In this document: positions 1 to 8,403 of the stretch, piece by piece
How positions within the stretch are numbered: position 1 is the stretch's first letter
Layout of the letters: each line of letters opens with the position of its first letter
Assembly (NCBI GenBank): GCA_001931535.1
Contig: CP016211.1
Location: 1-64,000 of the forward strand
From: Minicystis rosea
GTDB taxonomy: Bacteria > Myxococcota_A > Polyangia > Polyangiales > Polyangiaceae
Reading direction: 5' to 3'
DNA: 64,000 nucleotides
The notes under the pieces: model-generated
Database searches by the model: none
Seen by the model: only the letters and a program-made list of their open reading frames with translations
What the model was told of the DNA's origin: nothing
Position numbers and translations under genes: made by a program

Positions 1-251
1 GATGCGACCTCGCGGCCGAGCCTGCGATCGCGCGCCAAGAACACGCGGCCCATCGCGCCCTCGCCGAGGAAGCGCACAGGCTCGTACTTGTCCCAATGTG
101 CGACGGGGAACGCTGGGCCTGCGGCCTCGCGCAGGCCGGAGGGCGGCGCCGAAGACCGCGAGAGCGTGGCGTCGAGATCGGCCCTCTGCGGGAGCGTGGC
201 GTCAGCGCCTGCCCGAGGATCCGCCGCGTCGAGGTGGACCTTCACGCCCAT
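1..251 (-). CDS. Serine/threonine protein kinase, N-terminal part (runs off the window)
   Basis: The minus strand reads open from an ATG at 251-249 to the window edge, giving 83 residues. Residues 1-50 are a low-complexity leader rich in Ala, Asp and Arg. Residues 53-83 match the start of a bacterial Hanks-type kinase: WDKYEPVRFLGEGAMGRVF holds the glycine-rich nucleotide-binding loop (GEGAMG, residues 63-68), followed by LARDRRLGREVA leading to the expected VAIK lysine just outside the window. Such kinases phosphorylate Ser/Thr and are numerous in myxobacteria. The catalytic loop and any sensor domain are not visible, so substrate and localisation are unknown. Confidence 0.8.
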   Translation of the reverse strand, partial: MGVKVHLDAADPRAGADATLPQRADLDATLSRSSAPPSGLREAAGPAFPVAHWDKYEPVRFLGEGAMGRVFLARDRRLGREVA

Positions 252-1330
252 CGCACGGGCGCGAGGATAACGAAGAGGATGGTTGAGGAGGAAGCCTGCC
301 CCGTGCGCCCTGCCGGCTTTCTTCGTCTGGGCGAGGAAGTCCCGGCTGCAGTCGTGGCTGCGGGCGCGACCGCGGGCGGGGCGAGGCGCTTCACGGAGCG
401 CGATGTGGTGAGGTCCGCGCACGAGTCACGCCCCGTCACGCATGCTGGGCGACTGCTGCCGTCGCGCTCGTGCGCCTCCCGCGCGCGAGCGCGTAGCCAG
501 CGCAAACGGGTTGGCAAAGTCGAGCCCAAACCAGGCCGGGATCAGGCGGCCAGTCTCCCAGTTGATCATGGCCGGGGACGGCGTCGACGGCTCCGCGGCC
601 GTCGTGATCAGGTCTTCGAACGGCGGCATGTATCCCATCGATCAACCGGATCGAGGACTGACACTTCGCATCCATGGAGTTCGATGCCGAGCGCGCCAGT
701 GAAGATCTGGCGTGCTGACTGCCGCAGCCAATGAGCCGCGTGCAGGACGTCACGACTGGCCCGCGAGGGCGCCCTCACCTGCACGCTGACGGGCTGGAAC
801 GTCTACGCCGACATGCGCGGCTCGACGCTCGCCTCGCGGTTCTTCGAGGAGCGCTCGCGAAGAGGGGCGCCGGCGAGCGCATAGGCACCCTCGCCGCGCT
901 CGCGAGCTCCGCAGCCGTGTGGATGGGCGGCGGGCGGCGGCGCGCCATCGGCGCAGGCCGCGAGCGCGAGGGCCGCGATCAGAGGGCGAGCATGGATCGC
1001 GCGGGGAAGGTGACGATCATGGCGACACGACGCATGCGCGGAGGCCGGCGGCGGGGCGCCGGCAATCCTCCTCGGTCTTGCGACGGGCGGGGGGCGGGCA
1101 CCATGGGATCCGCATGCCCGCGCGTGCGGCGTGCGCTGGCGGGGAGGAACCGACATGGGCGTGCGACGGGATCATCGGGAGATCGCGTGGACCGTCGGCG
1201 CGCTGCTCGGCGCGGTGGCCGCGGCGTACGCGGGGCCGCGCCGAGGGGGGCGCCGGCCTGATGCGCGCGTTCGCCGCGATGTACCGACTTCGACCGCCAA
1301 CCACCGTCACGACCTGAAGGAGTCCATGAC
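252..1330. other. Degraded intergenic stretch with short coding remnants
   Basis: No intact gene is seen. Three short stretches look like former coding sequence. On the minus strand 426-638 has a 70-residue frame containing MINWETGRLIPAWFGLDF, with natural composition but no family I recognise. On the plus strand 735-884 ends a start-less frame (see its own entry). On the plus strand 1155-1334 is a 59-residue frame (MGVRRDHREIAWTVGALLG...) with one hydrophobic segment that overlaps the next gene start; it may or may not be real. On the minus strand near 900-985 a lipobox-like ALALAAC lacks a start codon. Confidence 0.4.
735..884 (+). pseudogene. C-terminal remnant of an unidentified protein
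   Basis: A 49-codon frame runs from a stop at 732-734 to a TAG at 882-884 with no start codon inside. Its end, LTGWNVYADMRGSTLASRF, has the composition of a genuine protein rather than of shadow sequence in GC-rich DNA. I do not recognise the family. It is best read as the tail of a gene whose 5' part was lost, in keeping with other broken pieces around it. Confidence 0.3.
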
Positions 1331-1978
1331 ATGAGCCAGATCCTCGCCAACATTGCCGACGTTCGCATCCCCGACACCCCGTTGGTCCGCGAGGCCACCG
1401 AGCTGGTCCGGGCGGCGACCAGCGATCTCTTGTTCGACCACTCCAGCCGGGTGTTCCTCTGGGGCACGTTGAAGGGCCGCGCCCGTGGGCTGACCGCCGA
1501 CCCCGAGTTGCTCTACGTGGGCGCCATGTTCCACGACCTCGGCCTGACCGAGACGTACGGGCGCAAGGACCAGAGATTCGAGATCGACGGCGCGGACGCC
1601 GCCCGCGACTTCCTCCTCGCGCACGGCTACAGCGCACAGGACGCACGGACGGTGTGGCTCTCGATCGCCCTGCACACCACCCCCGAGGTCCCCTATCACC
1701 TCGAGCCGGAGATCGCGCTGGTCACCGCCGGAGTGGAGACCGACGTCCTCGGCTTCTCACTCGAGGAGCTGACCGAGGAGCAGATCGCGCAGGTGGTCGC
1801 CGCGCATCCCCGCCCGGACTTCAAGCATCGCATCCTCGCCGCGTTCTATGCCGGGATGAAGGACCGCCCGGACACGACGTTCGGAACCATGAATGATGAC
1901 GTCCTCGCCCACTTCGACCCGACCTTCGAACGCAAGGACTTCGTCGACATCATTCTCAGCTCCGCCTGGCCCGAATGA
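1331..1978 (+). CDS. HD-domain hydrolase, cyanamide hydratase-like
   Basis: The protein has 215 residues and starts at an ATG placed eight bases after a clear AAGGAG (1317-1322). The HD metal-binding signature is visible as H37 (FDHSSR), H68-D69 (MFHDLGL) and H115 (ALHTTPE). The surrounding pattern, with WG after the first His, then FEIDGADAARDFL and VTAGVETDVLGF, resembles the cyanamide hydratase (Ddi2/Ddi3-type) branch, whose members are of similar size (about 220-250 residues). It is probably a cytosolic metal-dependent hydrolase or hydratase. The physiological substrate cannot be read from the sequence. The gene stands alone; degraded sequence follows. Confidence 0.75.
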   Translation: MSQILANIADVRIPDTPLVREATELVRAATSDLLFDHSSRVFLWGTLKGRARGLTADPELLYVGAMFHDLGLTETYGRKDQRFEIDGADAARDFLLAHGYSAQDARTVWLSIALHTTPEVPYHLEPEIALVTAGVETDVLGFSLEELTEEQIAQVVAAHPRPDFKHRILAAFYAGMKDRPDTTFGTMNDDVLAHFDPTFERKDFVDIILSSAWPE

Positions 1979-2691
1979 TCGGCAGTACATGCGCAGGCGA
2001 AGCTCCGCGCCTTCATCGACACGGCGCTCGCCTCCTGACTTCGCAGATGCGTTTGGACTCACCATGGGGCAGGCAGTGTATGCTGGTGCCGCTGAATCGA
2101 TGGCTCACGAAGGAGATCGAACACTTGTCCCAGTGTTCGGTCTGGCGCCTCCCTCGGGATGTGCCGCGCTAACGTAGTGCGTAGTCCAGGCCTGCAGCGG
2201 ACCACGTCCGCTTCGCGGATCACCGAGCGAATGGCGCGCGGATCGTGATCGGTCCACTGGCTGCGTCGATGTCGTTCATCACCACCCTTGTCGCGCCTCG
2301 CGAGCGTGGGAACGAGCAGCCGGAGCGCGAGGCCTCGGCGCTTCGCTATCTCGATGAGATCTCGCGCCTGTTCGAGGCTTCAACCAGGAGCGCGGATGGG
2401 AGGTTTCGACATAGGCGTTCACCGCCTGGATCTGCGATGGATGTCGTTCCACCGGCGTGCGCGTTCGCCTGCTTGCATCGAGATGCGGCGCGCATCGCGT
2501 TCGACGATCGTGACGCGCGGCTGGAGAGACGATCGCATCGAGGAACTGGAGGCGATCGTGCGCGCGCAACAGGGGGCGTGGGGGCCTCCCTCGGCGGCGG
2601 CGCGTGATGCCACGGATGTCCTATCCGCCGCTCCCTCGTCGACGCGGTTCAAAAGCGCCGCGCAGTAGGCTACGTTTTCTGTCGCGTCCCG
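1979..2691. other. Intergenic stretch without a supported gene
   Basis: Right after the HD gene, 1985-2038 encodes a start-less tail AKLRAFIDTALAS followed by a stop, so it looks like a gene fragment. Plus-strand frames at 2065-2177 and 2245-2668 are open but have no recognisable domain, no convincing ribosome binding site and shadow-like composition. I see no RNA gene or strong hairpin here. Confidence 0.4.
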
Positions 2692-4116
2692 ATGACCGAG
2701 CCTGCTTCGCTCTCGAATCGAGCCAAGCTCCTGATGATGCTGCGGCAGCGGACGGGGGCGAGCCTCGCCGCCTGCCGCGAGGCTCTCGACGAGAGCGGCG
2801 GTGACGTCGACGCAGCGACCGAGGCGCTCCGCGCGCAGCAGCCGCCTGTCACCTGGTTTCACGGCGCCGTCCGTGACGATCGGACGTTCGCGTTGCTGCT
2901 CGAGCTCGCAGGAACGCCCTCCGACGCGCACCGCCCCGAGCTCGACGCCCTCATCACCAAGGCCCTCCTGGCGGAGGACGACGAGGGCGTCGCGGCTGCG
3001 CTGAAGCACCCAGCGGTGCTGCGCTTCGTGCCCGTCCGGCTCCCTCACCACGAAGACGGCCTGGTCGCGATCGGCGTCGTCGAGCACCACGCCGCCGCGG
3101 TGGTGCTCGGCACCGTGTCGAGCGAGGTGGCGCGCTCGGAGAGCGCCGTCGACGATGCGGAGAACCACGCGTGGCGGGCGCTCCTGCGGGGCTTTCGCTT
3201 TGCCAACGTCGAGGACGTGCCCCGCGCCGGCCTCGACGCCTGGCGGGGGCGCGCGCGGGGGATCGAGGCCGACGAGCAAGCTCTGCTGCAGAGCCTCGTG
3301 CTCTCCAGGGAGCGCGAGGTCGCGAGGCGCCTCTCGTGGGACGAGAAGATGCCCCGCCGGCTGCTGGCGGTGCGGCGCCTCGACCGCGGGCGCGACACCA
3401 CCATCTACTCGCTGCGAGACGTGAGCACGTGCTTTCAGCCCGGGCCGTTTGCGGTGGTGGGGCGATCCGCGAGCGCCGTCATCGGACCCGGCGCGCTCGT
3501 CGACTTCTCGCATCGCGTGCAGCGCTGGGGGGACAAATACCGCGTGCCCGCCACGTTCGTCCCCGCCGGGGTCTCGTCGAGGTGGCACGTGCTGCCGCAC
3601 GACGTCCCGTTGTTCTGTGCGTTCGCCGTGGGGATCGTCGTCGCGCGGGGCTCGTGGAACGACGTCACCAAGCTCGACCGCAAAGCGTGCATCGAAGCGC
3701 GGGACGTGCTCCGCGAGCTCCCCGAGGGCGCCTGGAGCGAGCTCGCGCGCGTCCTCCCCGAGGAGCCGTGCCGCCAGCTCGTCGAGGCCCGCGACCTCGT
3801 CTACTTCGGCGCGGTGGGGCCGCTGCAAACCCATCTGGTCTTTGGCATGAAGGGGACGGACAGCGCCACACGCCGGCTCTCGGCGCAACGGGGAGGTCCA
3901 TATCTGGAGTTCTACAAGGCCGGCGAGGAGCGCGACCTGCGCGCGTTCTGGCCTGGTGCGCGGGGAGAGCTGGTCGCGCTGGCCGAGGTCGGCACGACCG
4001 CCTCCGCGACCTTCGAGGACCACCCGGCGCACATGGCGCGGTCATCGCGCCTCCCGCGGATGTCCTACTATCTCGTGCCGTCGTTCGAGGTGGAGCCGGA
4101 CGATCTGGTTGGATGA
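2692..4116 (+). CDS. Protein with N-terminal EF-Ts-like TS-N/UBA domain and unknown C-terminal region
   Basis: The protein has 474 residues. Residues about 9-49 (LLMMLRQRTGASLAACREAL, then DESGGDVDAATEALRA) closely follow the helical TS-N/UBA module that opens elongation factor Ts, including the TGA-(x)-C-(x)-AL core and the GD-V--A---LR end. The rest is not EF-Ts: no dimerisation domains are seen, and about 420 residues follow that I do not recognise, soluble and without a signal peptide. In EF-Ts the module binds EF-Tu and in other proteins UBA modules bind partners, so a protein-interaction role is a fair inference and nothing more. Myxobacteria are known to reuse translation-factor modules in hypothetical proteins. 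The start is the ATG directly before the module. A small hairpin follows the stop codon. Confidence 0.7.
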   Translation: MTEPASLSNRAKLLMMLRQRTGASLAACREALDESGGDVDAATEALRAQQPPVTWFHGAVRDDRTFALLLELAGTPSDAHRPELDALITKALLAEDDEGVAAALKHPAVLRFVPVRLPHHEDGLVAIGVVEHHAAAVVLGTVSSEVARSESAVDDAENHAWRALLRGFRFANVEDVPRAGLDAWRGRARGIEADEQALLQSLVLSREREVARRLSWDEKMPRRLLAVRRLDRGRDTTIYSLRDVSTCFQPGPFAVVGRSASAVIGPGALVDFSHRVQRWGDKYRVPATFVPAGVSSRWHVLPHDVPLFCAFAVGIVVARGSWNDVTKLDRKACIEARDVLRELPEGAWSELARVLPEEPCRQLVEARDLVYFGAVGPLQTHLVFGMKGTDSATRRLSAQRGGPYLEFYKAGEERDLRAFWPGARGELVALAEVGTTASATFEDHPAHMARSSRLPRMSYYLVPSFEVEPDDLVG

Positions 4117-4132
4117 GGCCTCCGGAGAGGCC
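4117..4132 (+). terminator. Short hairpin just after the TS-N gene
   Basis: GGCCTC and GAGGCC form a perfect six-base stem with a CGGA loop, starting one base after the stop codon. There is no T-run, so intrinsic termination is uncertain. Confidence 0.3.
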
Positions 4133-4396
4133 CTCGTCTCACAGGATGTCCTGGACCGTGATCGTCCAGACCGCCTGCGTGTTGTCGAGCCGCATGTACT
4201 GCGAGGACTGATGGGGTGCGGCGCGGCGCTGACGAGGAGCGCATGAAGCGACTCGAAACGGTGCTGACCCTGAGAGGAGAAGGAGCTGGGACAGGGGATG
4301 CTCCATCGCCGTGAACCAATATTTACGCTGCATGGTCAGAGGGCACGAAGGACGCGACGCGCGCGAGGGCACGTCGATTGCAGCGCGGCGCGGCCC

Positions 4397-4759
4397 ATGA
4401 AGCGCTTCCTTGCTTTCGTCCTGCTCCTCCCCCTCGTCGCAATCCCCGCCGCGGAGACAGCGTGCGGCGGCTGCTTTCCAATCCACGCCACGAACGTACA
4501 GACTTCGCCTGCGTGCCTCTCGGCCGCGCCCGACCATGACCTCGACGAGTGCGTCGGCGCGCGCGTCACCGTGCGCGTCACGAACGAATGCGCGCAGCCG
4601 TTCGTCGTCGAGAGCGTTGGCGACGCCGGAGTCGATCCGATCAATCCTGGCGAGTCCGCGATCCTCGACGACCACATGGCGGTCGCGAGCGGCGACCACC
4701 GCGTCGTGAGCGGAACCGTCGGCGGAGCGCCGGCGGCGGTCGCGTGGGATCAGCAGTGA
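4397..4759 (+). CDS. Small exported protein of unknown function
   Basis: The start is the ATG that puts a classic signal peptide at the N-terminus (MKRFLAFVLLLPLVAIPAAE). The mature part is about 100 residues with five cysteines (CGGC, C, C, C), consistent with disulphides in the cell envelope. The sequence around ...ETAC could be a weak lipobox, but the preceding Glu makes this doubtful. The middle, RVTVRVTNECAQPFVVESVG, reads like a small beta-sandwich. I do not recognise a family. On the same strand, 4757-4840 holds a start-less tail (GRALIPHEDGTVVLIEPSA) that may be a remnant of another gene. Confidence 0.6.
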   Translation: MKRFLAFVLLLPLVAIPAAETACGGCFPIHATNVQTSPACLSAAPDHDLDECVGARVTVRVTNECAQPFVVESVGDAGVDPINPGESAILDDHMAVASGDHRVVSGTVGGAPAAVAWDQQ

Positions 4760-4854
4760 CCGGAATGGCGACCGATCGACGGGCCGGGCGCTCATCCCAC
4801 ATGAGGACGGCACGGTGGTCCTGATCGAGCCCTCTGCGTGAGGCTCTCACAGAT

Positions 4855-4958
4855 AGCGGCCGGTGGTGTGCGCCCCTTCGCCGGTGAGAGAGTTTCCCGG
4901 CGACGCCCGCTCTGATGATCGGCGTGCCCGCACGGGTGGTGACGCGAGGGGAGGGGTC
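4855..4958. repeat. Left piece of the duplicated sigma-factor unit (copy 1)
   Basis: These 104 bases are the same, as far as I can read, as 13484-13587. In copy 2 the sequence continues directly into the sigma-factor segment. Here it is interrupted at GTC|TAG by a stack of mobile elements and resumes at 9541. Copy 2 reads GTCGAG at this point, so copy 1 differs by one base, which creates the CTAG target. Confidence 0.9.
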
Positions 4959-4961
4959 TAG

Positions 4962-6638
4962 AGACCTGACCAATTAGGCCGCAACCCTGGCAAGCTGGTC
5001 GGCCACGCAGAGGTTCGAGAGCGCCGCCTGGCGCCGCAGATCGAACAGGTTCCTGCGCAGCCCTCGGTAGCGGGCGCGGTCGCCTTGGCGGTTGTGGATC
5101 GTGGCCAGGGCGTGCTCGACCCCGACGCGCTGGCGCAGCGTTGCTCTGCCTTCAGGCGTCTTGGCGTGCGCGCGGAGCTCGACGAGGAAAGGCTCGTTCG
5201 GGTGAACCGAGAGGCTGCGCCCTCGCTTGCCTGCGGCCTGCGTACATCGCACACGGAGCGGACAAGCCGCGCAGCGCGTGGCGGGGAAGTGGAGGGTTTG
5301 GCCGAGCGCAAAGGGCACCACCACGTCGTTCGGGCAGCGCACGGTGCCAGCGTCGAGATCGATGGTGAAGTCCGCTTTGGAGAAGAGCGCGCCGTTGCGC
5401 AGCGGGAACGGCTTGCAGCGCACCGCCATTCCACGGCGTCGATGCGACTCGATGCTCTCGTCGCCGAGATAGCCGCGATCGATGAACAGCTCGTGCACGT
5501 CGGCGCCCTGACGCTCGATATCCGCGAACAGCTCCGCTGCTGCGACGCGCTCCGGCTGGTTGGCCGGCGTGAGCGCGACGGCGCACACGAGCCCGGGCGT
5601 GTCGAGATCGACGGCGATGTGCCGCTTGTAGCCATCGATGCGCTTCTTCTTGCTCTTGCGGCCGTGGCGCATGTCCGCATCGCTGACGCTGATACGTCGA
5701 TCCTTGGCGACGCCGTGCTTGATGCGCCGACCGCCGCCATCGTCGGGATCGGGCTCGGTATCCTGCGCGACGAGCTTCTCGACCAGCTCCCACTGCTCTT
5801 TGAGCGGAGGTGCGCCGAGGTGCTCTGCGAGCTGCTTGTTCATCCACGCGCCGAGCGCGGACACTTGTGCGAGCAGCTTCTCCAGCGCCCGCTTCTTCGC
5901 GCCGGCATCGTCCCAGTCGATGTCGAGCCCCGTCTTGATGCTCGTCGCCGTGACGACCGGGATGCCCGCGTCCTTCGCGACCTCCTCGAACGATCTGCCC
6001 GTCAGCTCGGCCGCCGTACGCACCACGTGTTTGGCCGCACGACCGATGAGATTGAACGTGTCCTCGACGCGCCCCGCGCCCCACAGCGGGCTCGCATCGA
6101 ACGCCGCGCGCAGGTGCGTCGCGCTGAACCCGCCGGTCTCCCGCGCCAGCCGCACGGTCCTGTCGAACAGCTCGCGGTCGAGGTCGTGCTCGATCATGCG
6201 CTGGCGGAAGTAGAACAGCGTCCCTTGCGAAAAGAGCGGCTCCTCGGCGCTCAAACAACCGAGCACCATCTGCCAACGCCGATCCATCACCGTCAGCTCG
6301 ACGACTTCGTGATCCGGCACGCCAAGCGCAGCTTGCAGCAGCGACGCCAGCGCCAACTGCACCGGCGGTACGCGGTCCGCACGCTCGTAGGCCGTGTGCA
6401 ACTTCCGCTGCATCTCCTCATCGAAGATGAGGTGCCGGAGCTCCCGCAGAAACACGAAGACGCGTCGCTTCCCACAACGTTCGACGATCTTCTTTTCCAA
6501 CGACGACAGCTCGACCGGCGGCTTCCAGAGCGTGGCCATGCGGCACCTCCAGTTCCGGTTTGATCAGAGGGCCGCGCCGGTGTCGATCCCGCGGTGGGTA
6601 AGGGATCGATCTTCCTTGGTTCTTAGTTGATCGGGTCT
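4962..6638 (-). mobile_element. IS1182-like insertion sequence
   Basis: One transposase gene is bounded by imperfect inverted ends: AGACCTGACCAATTAGG at 4962-4978, and at 6622-6638 the complement of AGACCCGATCAACTAAG (three mismatches in 17). CTAG lies immediately outside both ends (4958-4961 and 6639-6642), which fits a four-base target duplication. The transposase stop codon lies inside the left end, as is common in compact elements. The element looks intact. Confidence 0.85.
4974..6539 (-). CDS. IS1182 family transposase
   Basis: The 521-residue protein has the layout of IS1182 transposases. An N-terminal region (to about residue 110) holds the PPVQLALASLLQ and FSQGTLFYFRQRM blocks. Then comes a DDE catalytic core with AFDASPLWG (first Asp), HIAVDLDTPGLVCAV and ELFIDRGYLGDE (second Asp), and VGVEHALATIHNRQGDRARY (catalytic Glu). 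A four-Cys segment near residues 415-440 (CPN, CAACPLRVRC) is also typical of the family. No stop or frameshift is seen and the length is usual, so the enzyme is probably functional. It moves the element that contains it. Confidence 0.92.
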   Translation of the reverse strand: MATLWKPPVELSSLEKKIVERCGKRRVFVFLRELRHLIFDEEMQRKLHTAYERADRVPPVQLALASLLQAALGVPDHEVVELTVMDRRWQMVLGCLSAEEPLFSQGTLFYFRQRMIEHDLDRELFDRTVRLARETGGFSATHLRAAFDASPLWGAGRVEDTFNLIGRAAKHVVRTAAELTGRSFEEVAKDAGIPVVTATSIKTGLDIDWDDAGAKKRALEKLLAQVSALGAWMNKQLAEHLGAPPLKEQWELVEKLVAQDTEPDPDDGGGRRIKHGVAKDRRISVSDADMRHGRKSKKKRIDGYKRHIAVDLDTPGLVCAVALTPANQPERVAAAELFADIERQGADVHELFIDRGYLGDESIESHRRRGMAVRCKPFPLRNGALFSKADFTIDLDAGTVRCPNDVVVPFALGQTLHFPATRCAACPLRVRCTQAAGKRGRSLSVHPNEPFLVELRAHAKTPEGRATLRQRVGVEHALATIHNRQGDRARYRGLRRNLFDLRRQAALSNLCVADQLARVAA

Positions 6639-6642
6639 CTAG

Positions 6643-8220
6643 TACTACAGCAGCACATCGGTAGCCTTGCTCAGGGGGCTCGCGCGGAAGGACGATGGCG
6701 GCGGCGTCGGTAGTGACTTCGTCGCGCAGCGGCGCGCCGGTCGCGCCGCCAGAGCATCCAGACCCACGCCAGCTCGCGCGAGTAGGCCGGCAGCGGTGAG
6801 GCCAAGCCCATCAGCCGACGCGCCTCGGAGAGCGACCAGGGTGCCCTCCGCATGGCTCGGGTCGGTGGCCTGGTTATGCGGCTTTTTTCCCCGGCACGAG
6901 CTGCGCGGGTTGCTCCTCCAACGCGCAGGAAAGCGTCGAGGATGGATCGCGCAGCTTCGCGCGGATGGATGCCAGCCACGCGAGTGCCATCATCGTCAGC
7001 GTCACATGTCGATGCCAGCTCGGCCACGTGCGTACTTCGTACTGATCGAGGCCGACGTCATCCTTGGCCTCTTCGAAACACTGCTCGATCGTGTATCGAC
7101 GTGAGGCCACGCGGGCGAGAGTCTCCAGTGTCGTCGCGGCCCCCGCGTTGGACAGGTAGTAGGCCACTTCGGCGGTATTTTTGATCGAGCGGCGCGCCAA
7201 GAGCCAACTCTCACGTGCAGGGCGGCGCTTGCGTCGTTCGGTCACCCGTGCGCAGGCCCAGTCGTATTCGATGGGTCCCTTCTCGCCTTGCTGAAGAGCT
7301 AAGCGGTGCCACTGCGTCGCTGGCCAAGAGGCCACAATGGTCTTGACGCTCTGGGGACGTGCGACGCCGGGCAGGAGCCAGAAGCGCGTGCGCGGCCGAC
7401 CCATGCGTGGTCGGTCGGCTTCGGCTGCGGCGACGGCGTTCAGCACCGTGGCCCACGCCTTCGTGCTCGAGGAGACGCAGAGCACGTAGCGCCGCTCGGC
7501 CTTGTCGAGCGCCGCGCGGAAGGCACCATCATCGCCATACGCTTCATCGGCGGTGATCCAGGCCATCGGGACGCCTCGACGCCAGGCTCGGCGCAGCATG
7601 CGCAAGCCGAGCTCGGGCTTGGTGTGAAATCGCACGCCCTTGGGCACATGCGCGGCCTTGCGACGCGCGGCATCCTCGCACCACGACGTGGGCAGATAGA
7701 GCGCGCGGTCGAGCAACACCTGCCCGCGCTCGCTGTCGTAGCCGAGGAAGACGCCGATCTGACAATTCTCGATCTTGCCGGCCGTGCCGCTGTATTGCCG
7801 TTGCACGCCGACAGACGCGCTCCCCTTCTTGATGAAGCCGGTGTCGTCGAGGATGCCGATGCCTTCCGGATCACCGAACTGCTCGACCGAGAAATCCATC
7901 AAGCGATCACGCGCGTCGCGCGCACTCCACGTCGCGTGGCAGAGCAAGCGCTGCACGGCATCCGGCCTCCGGTCGCCCATGGCTTCGGCCATCTGCCAGC
8001 CGTTACGCCGTTCAACCGGCCCCATCAGCGTGCGCACGTACTGAACCGCCTTCCTGCGGGGCTCGCTCCGCGCGAACAGCGAGGCAAAACGTGCGTGGAA
8101 GGCGGTGAAATCCTCTCCGAAGGCATCGAGCTTCGGCAGAGGGCGCTCTGCTGGTGAGGAGGTGCTCATGGGCTGGATCCCTTGAGCCGGGAACGCTGTT
8201 GTCCAGGTGCTGCTGTAGTA
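6643..8220 (-). mobile_element. IS701-like insertion sequence
   Basis: Perfect inverted ends TACTACAGCAGCAC lie at 6643-6656 and (as complement) 8207-8220, each flanked by CTAG (6639-6642 and 8221-8224). Counting the CTAG, the inverted match is 18 bases long. IS701-family elements are known to make a four-base duplication with a YTAR-type target, so CTAG is expected. The left CTAG is shared with the IS1182-like element, so the two elements sit back to back. Confidence 0.88.
6874..8169 (-). CDS. IS701 family transposase
   Basis: The 431-residue DDE transposase has the motifs expected of the IS701 family: MGPVERRNGWQMAEAMGD near residue 50, IGILDDTGFIKKGSASVGVQ (first Asp) near residues 104-123, WITADEAYGDD (second Asp) near residue 205, and RRYTIEQCFEEAKDDVGLDQ (catalytic Glu) near residue 365. 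No interruption is visible. The start ATG lies 52 bases from the element's right end, leaving just enough room for a promoter near the terminus. Confidence 0.92.
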   Translation of the reverse strand: MSTSSPAERPLPKLDAFGEDFTAFHARFASLFARSEPRRKAVQYVRTLMGPVERRNGWQMAEAMGDRRPDAVQRLLCHATWSARDARDRLMDFSVEQFGDPEGIGILDDTGFIKKGSASVGVQRQYSGTAGKIENCQIGVFLGYDSERGQVLLDRALYLPTSWCEDAARRKAAHVPKGVRFHTKPELGLRMLRRAWRRGVPMAWITADEAYGDDGAFRAALDKAERRYVLCVSSSTKAWATVLNAVAAAEADRPRMGRPRTRFWLLPGVARPQSVKTIVASWPATQWHRLALQQGEKGPIEYDWACARVTERRKRRPARESWLLARRSIKNTAEVAYYLSNAGAATTLETLARVASRRYTIEQCFEEAKDDVGLDQYEVRTWPSWHRHVTLTMMALAWLASIRAKLRDPSSTLSCALEEQPAQLVPGKKAA

Positions 8221-8403
8221 CTAGTGCCGCGCGCCCGAAGTTCCGTCAGGAACTCGGGCCTCGGCGCTAGGCCGCGCGAAGCGCGGCGGGGTTTGGGGCG
8301 TAGCCCCATCGAAACCGATAGTGATGCCCGAGCGCGAAGCGCCGCCGCGAAGCGGTGCCGAAGTCTGGCCAATTGTGGCCAGACTTCGGGCGGGCAGCAC
8401 TAG
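8221..8403. mobile_element. CTAG-ended miniature element (MITE-like), copy 1
   Basis: The segment begins CTAGTGCCGCGCGCCCGAAG and ends with the complement of CTAGTGCTGCCCGCCCGAAG, so it has 20-base terminal inverted repeats with two mismatches. It contains no gene. Its first 125 bases match 43641-43765. The CTAG ends are the same target that bounds the two neighbouring IS elements. The right CTAG was later split by the IS630-like element. A non-autonomous element mobilised by a CTAG-specific transposase is the simplest reading. Confidence 0.7.
8358..8389. repeat. Perfect hairpin inside the MITE-like element
   Basis: CCGAAGTCTGGCCA and TGGCCAGACTTCGG are perfect 14-base arms around ATTG. A decayed relative of the left arm (GCGGTGCCGAGGTCTGGCC) occurs near 42958-42977 beside the second MITE copy. 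Confidence 0.75.
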
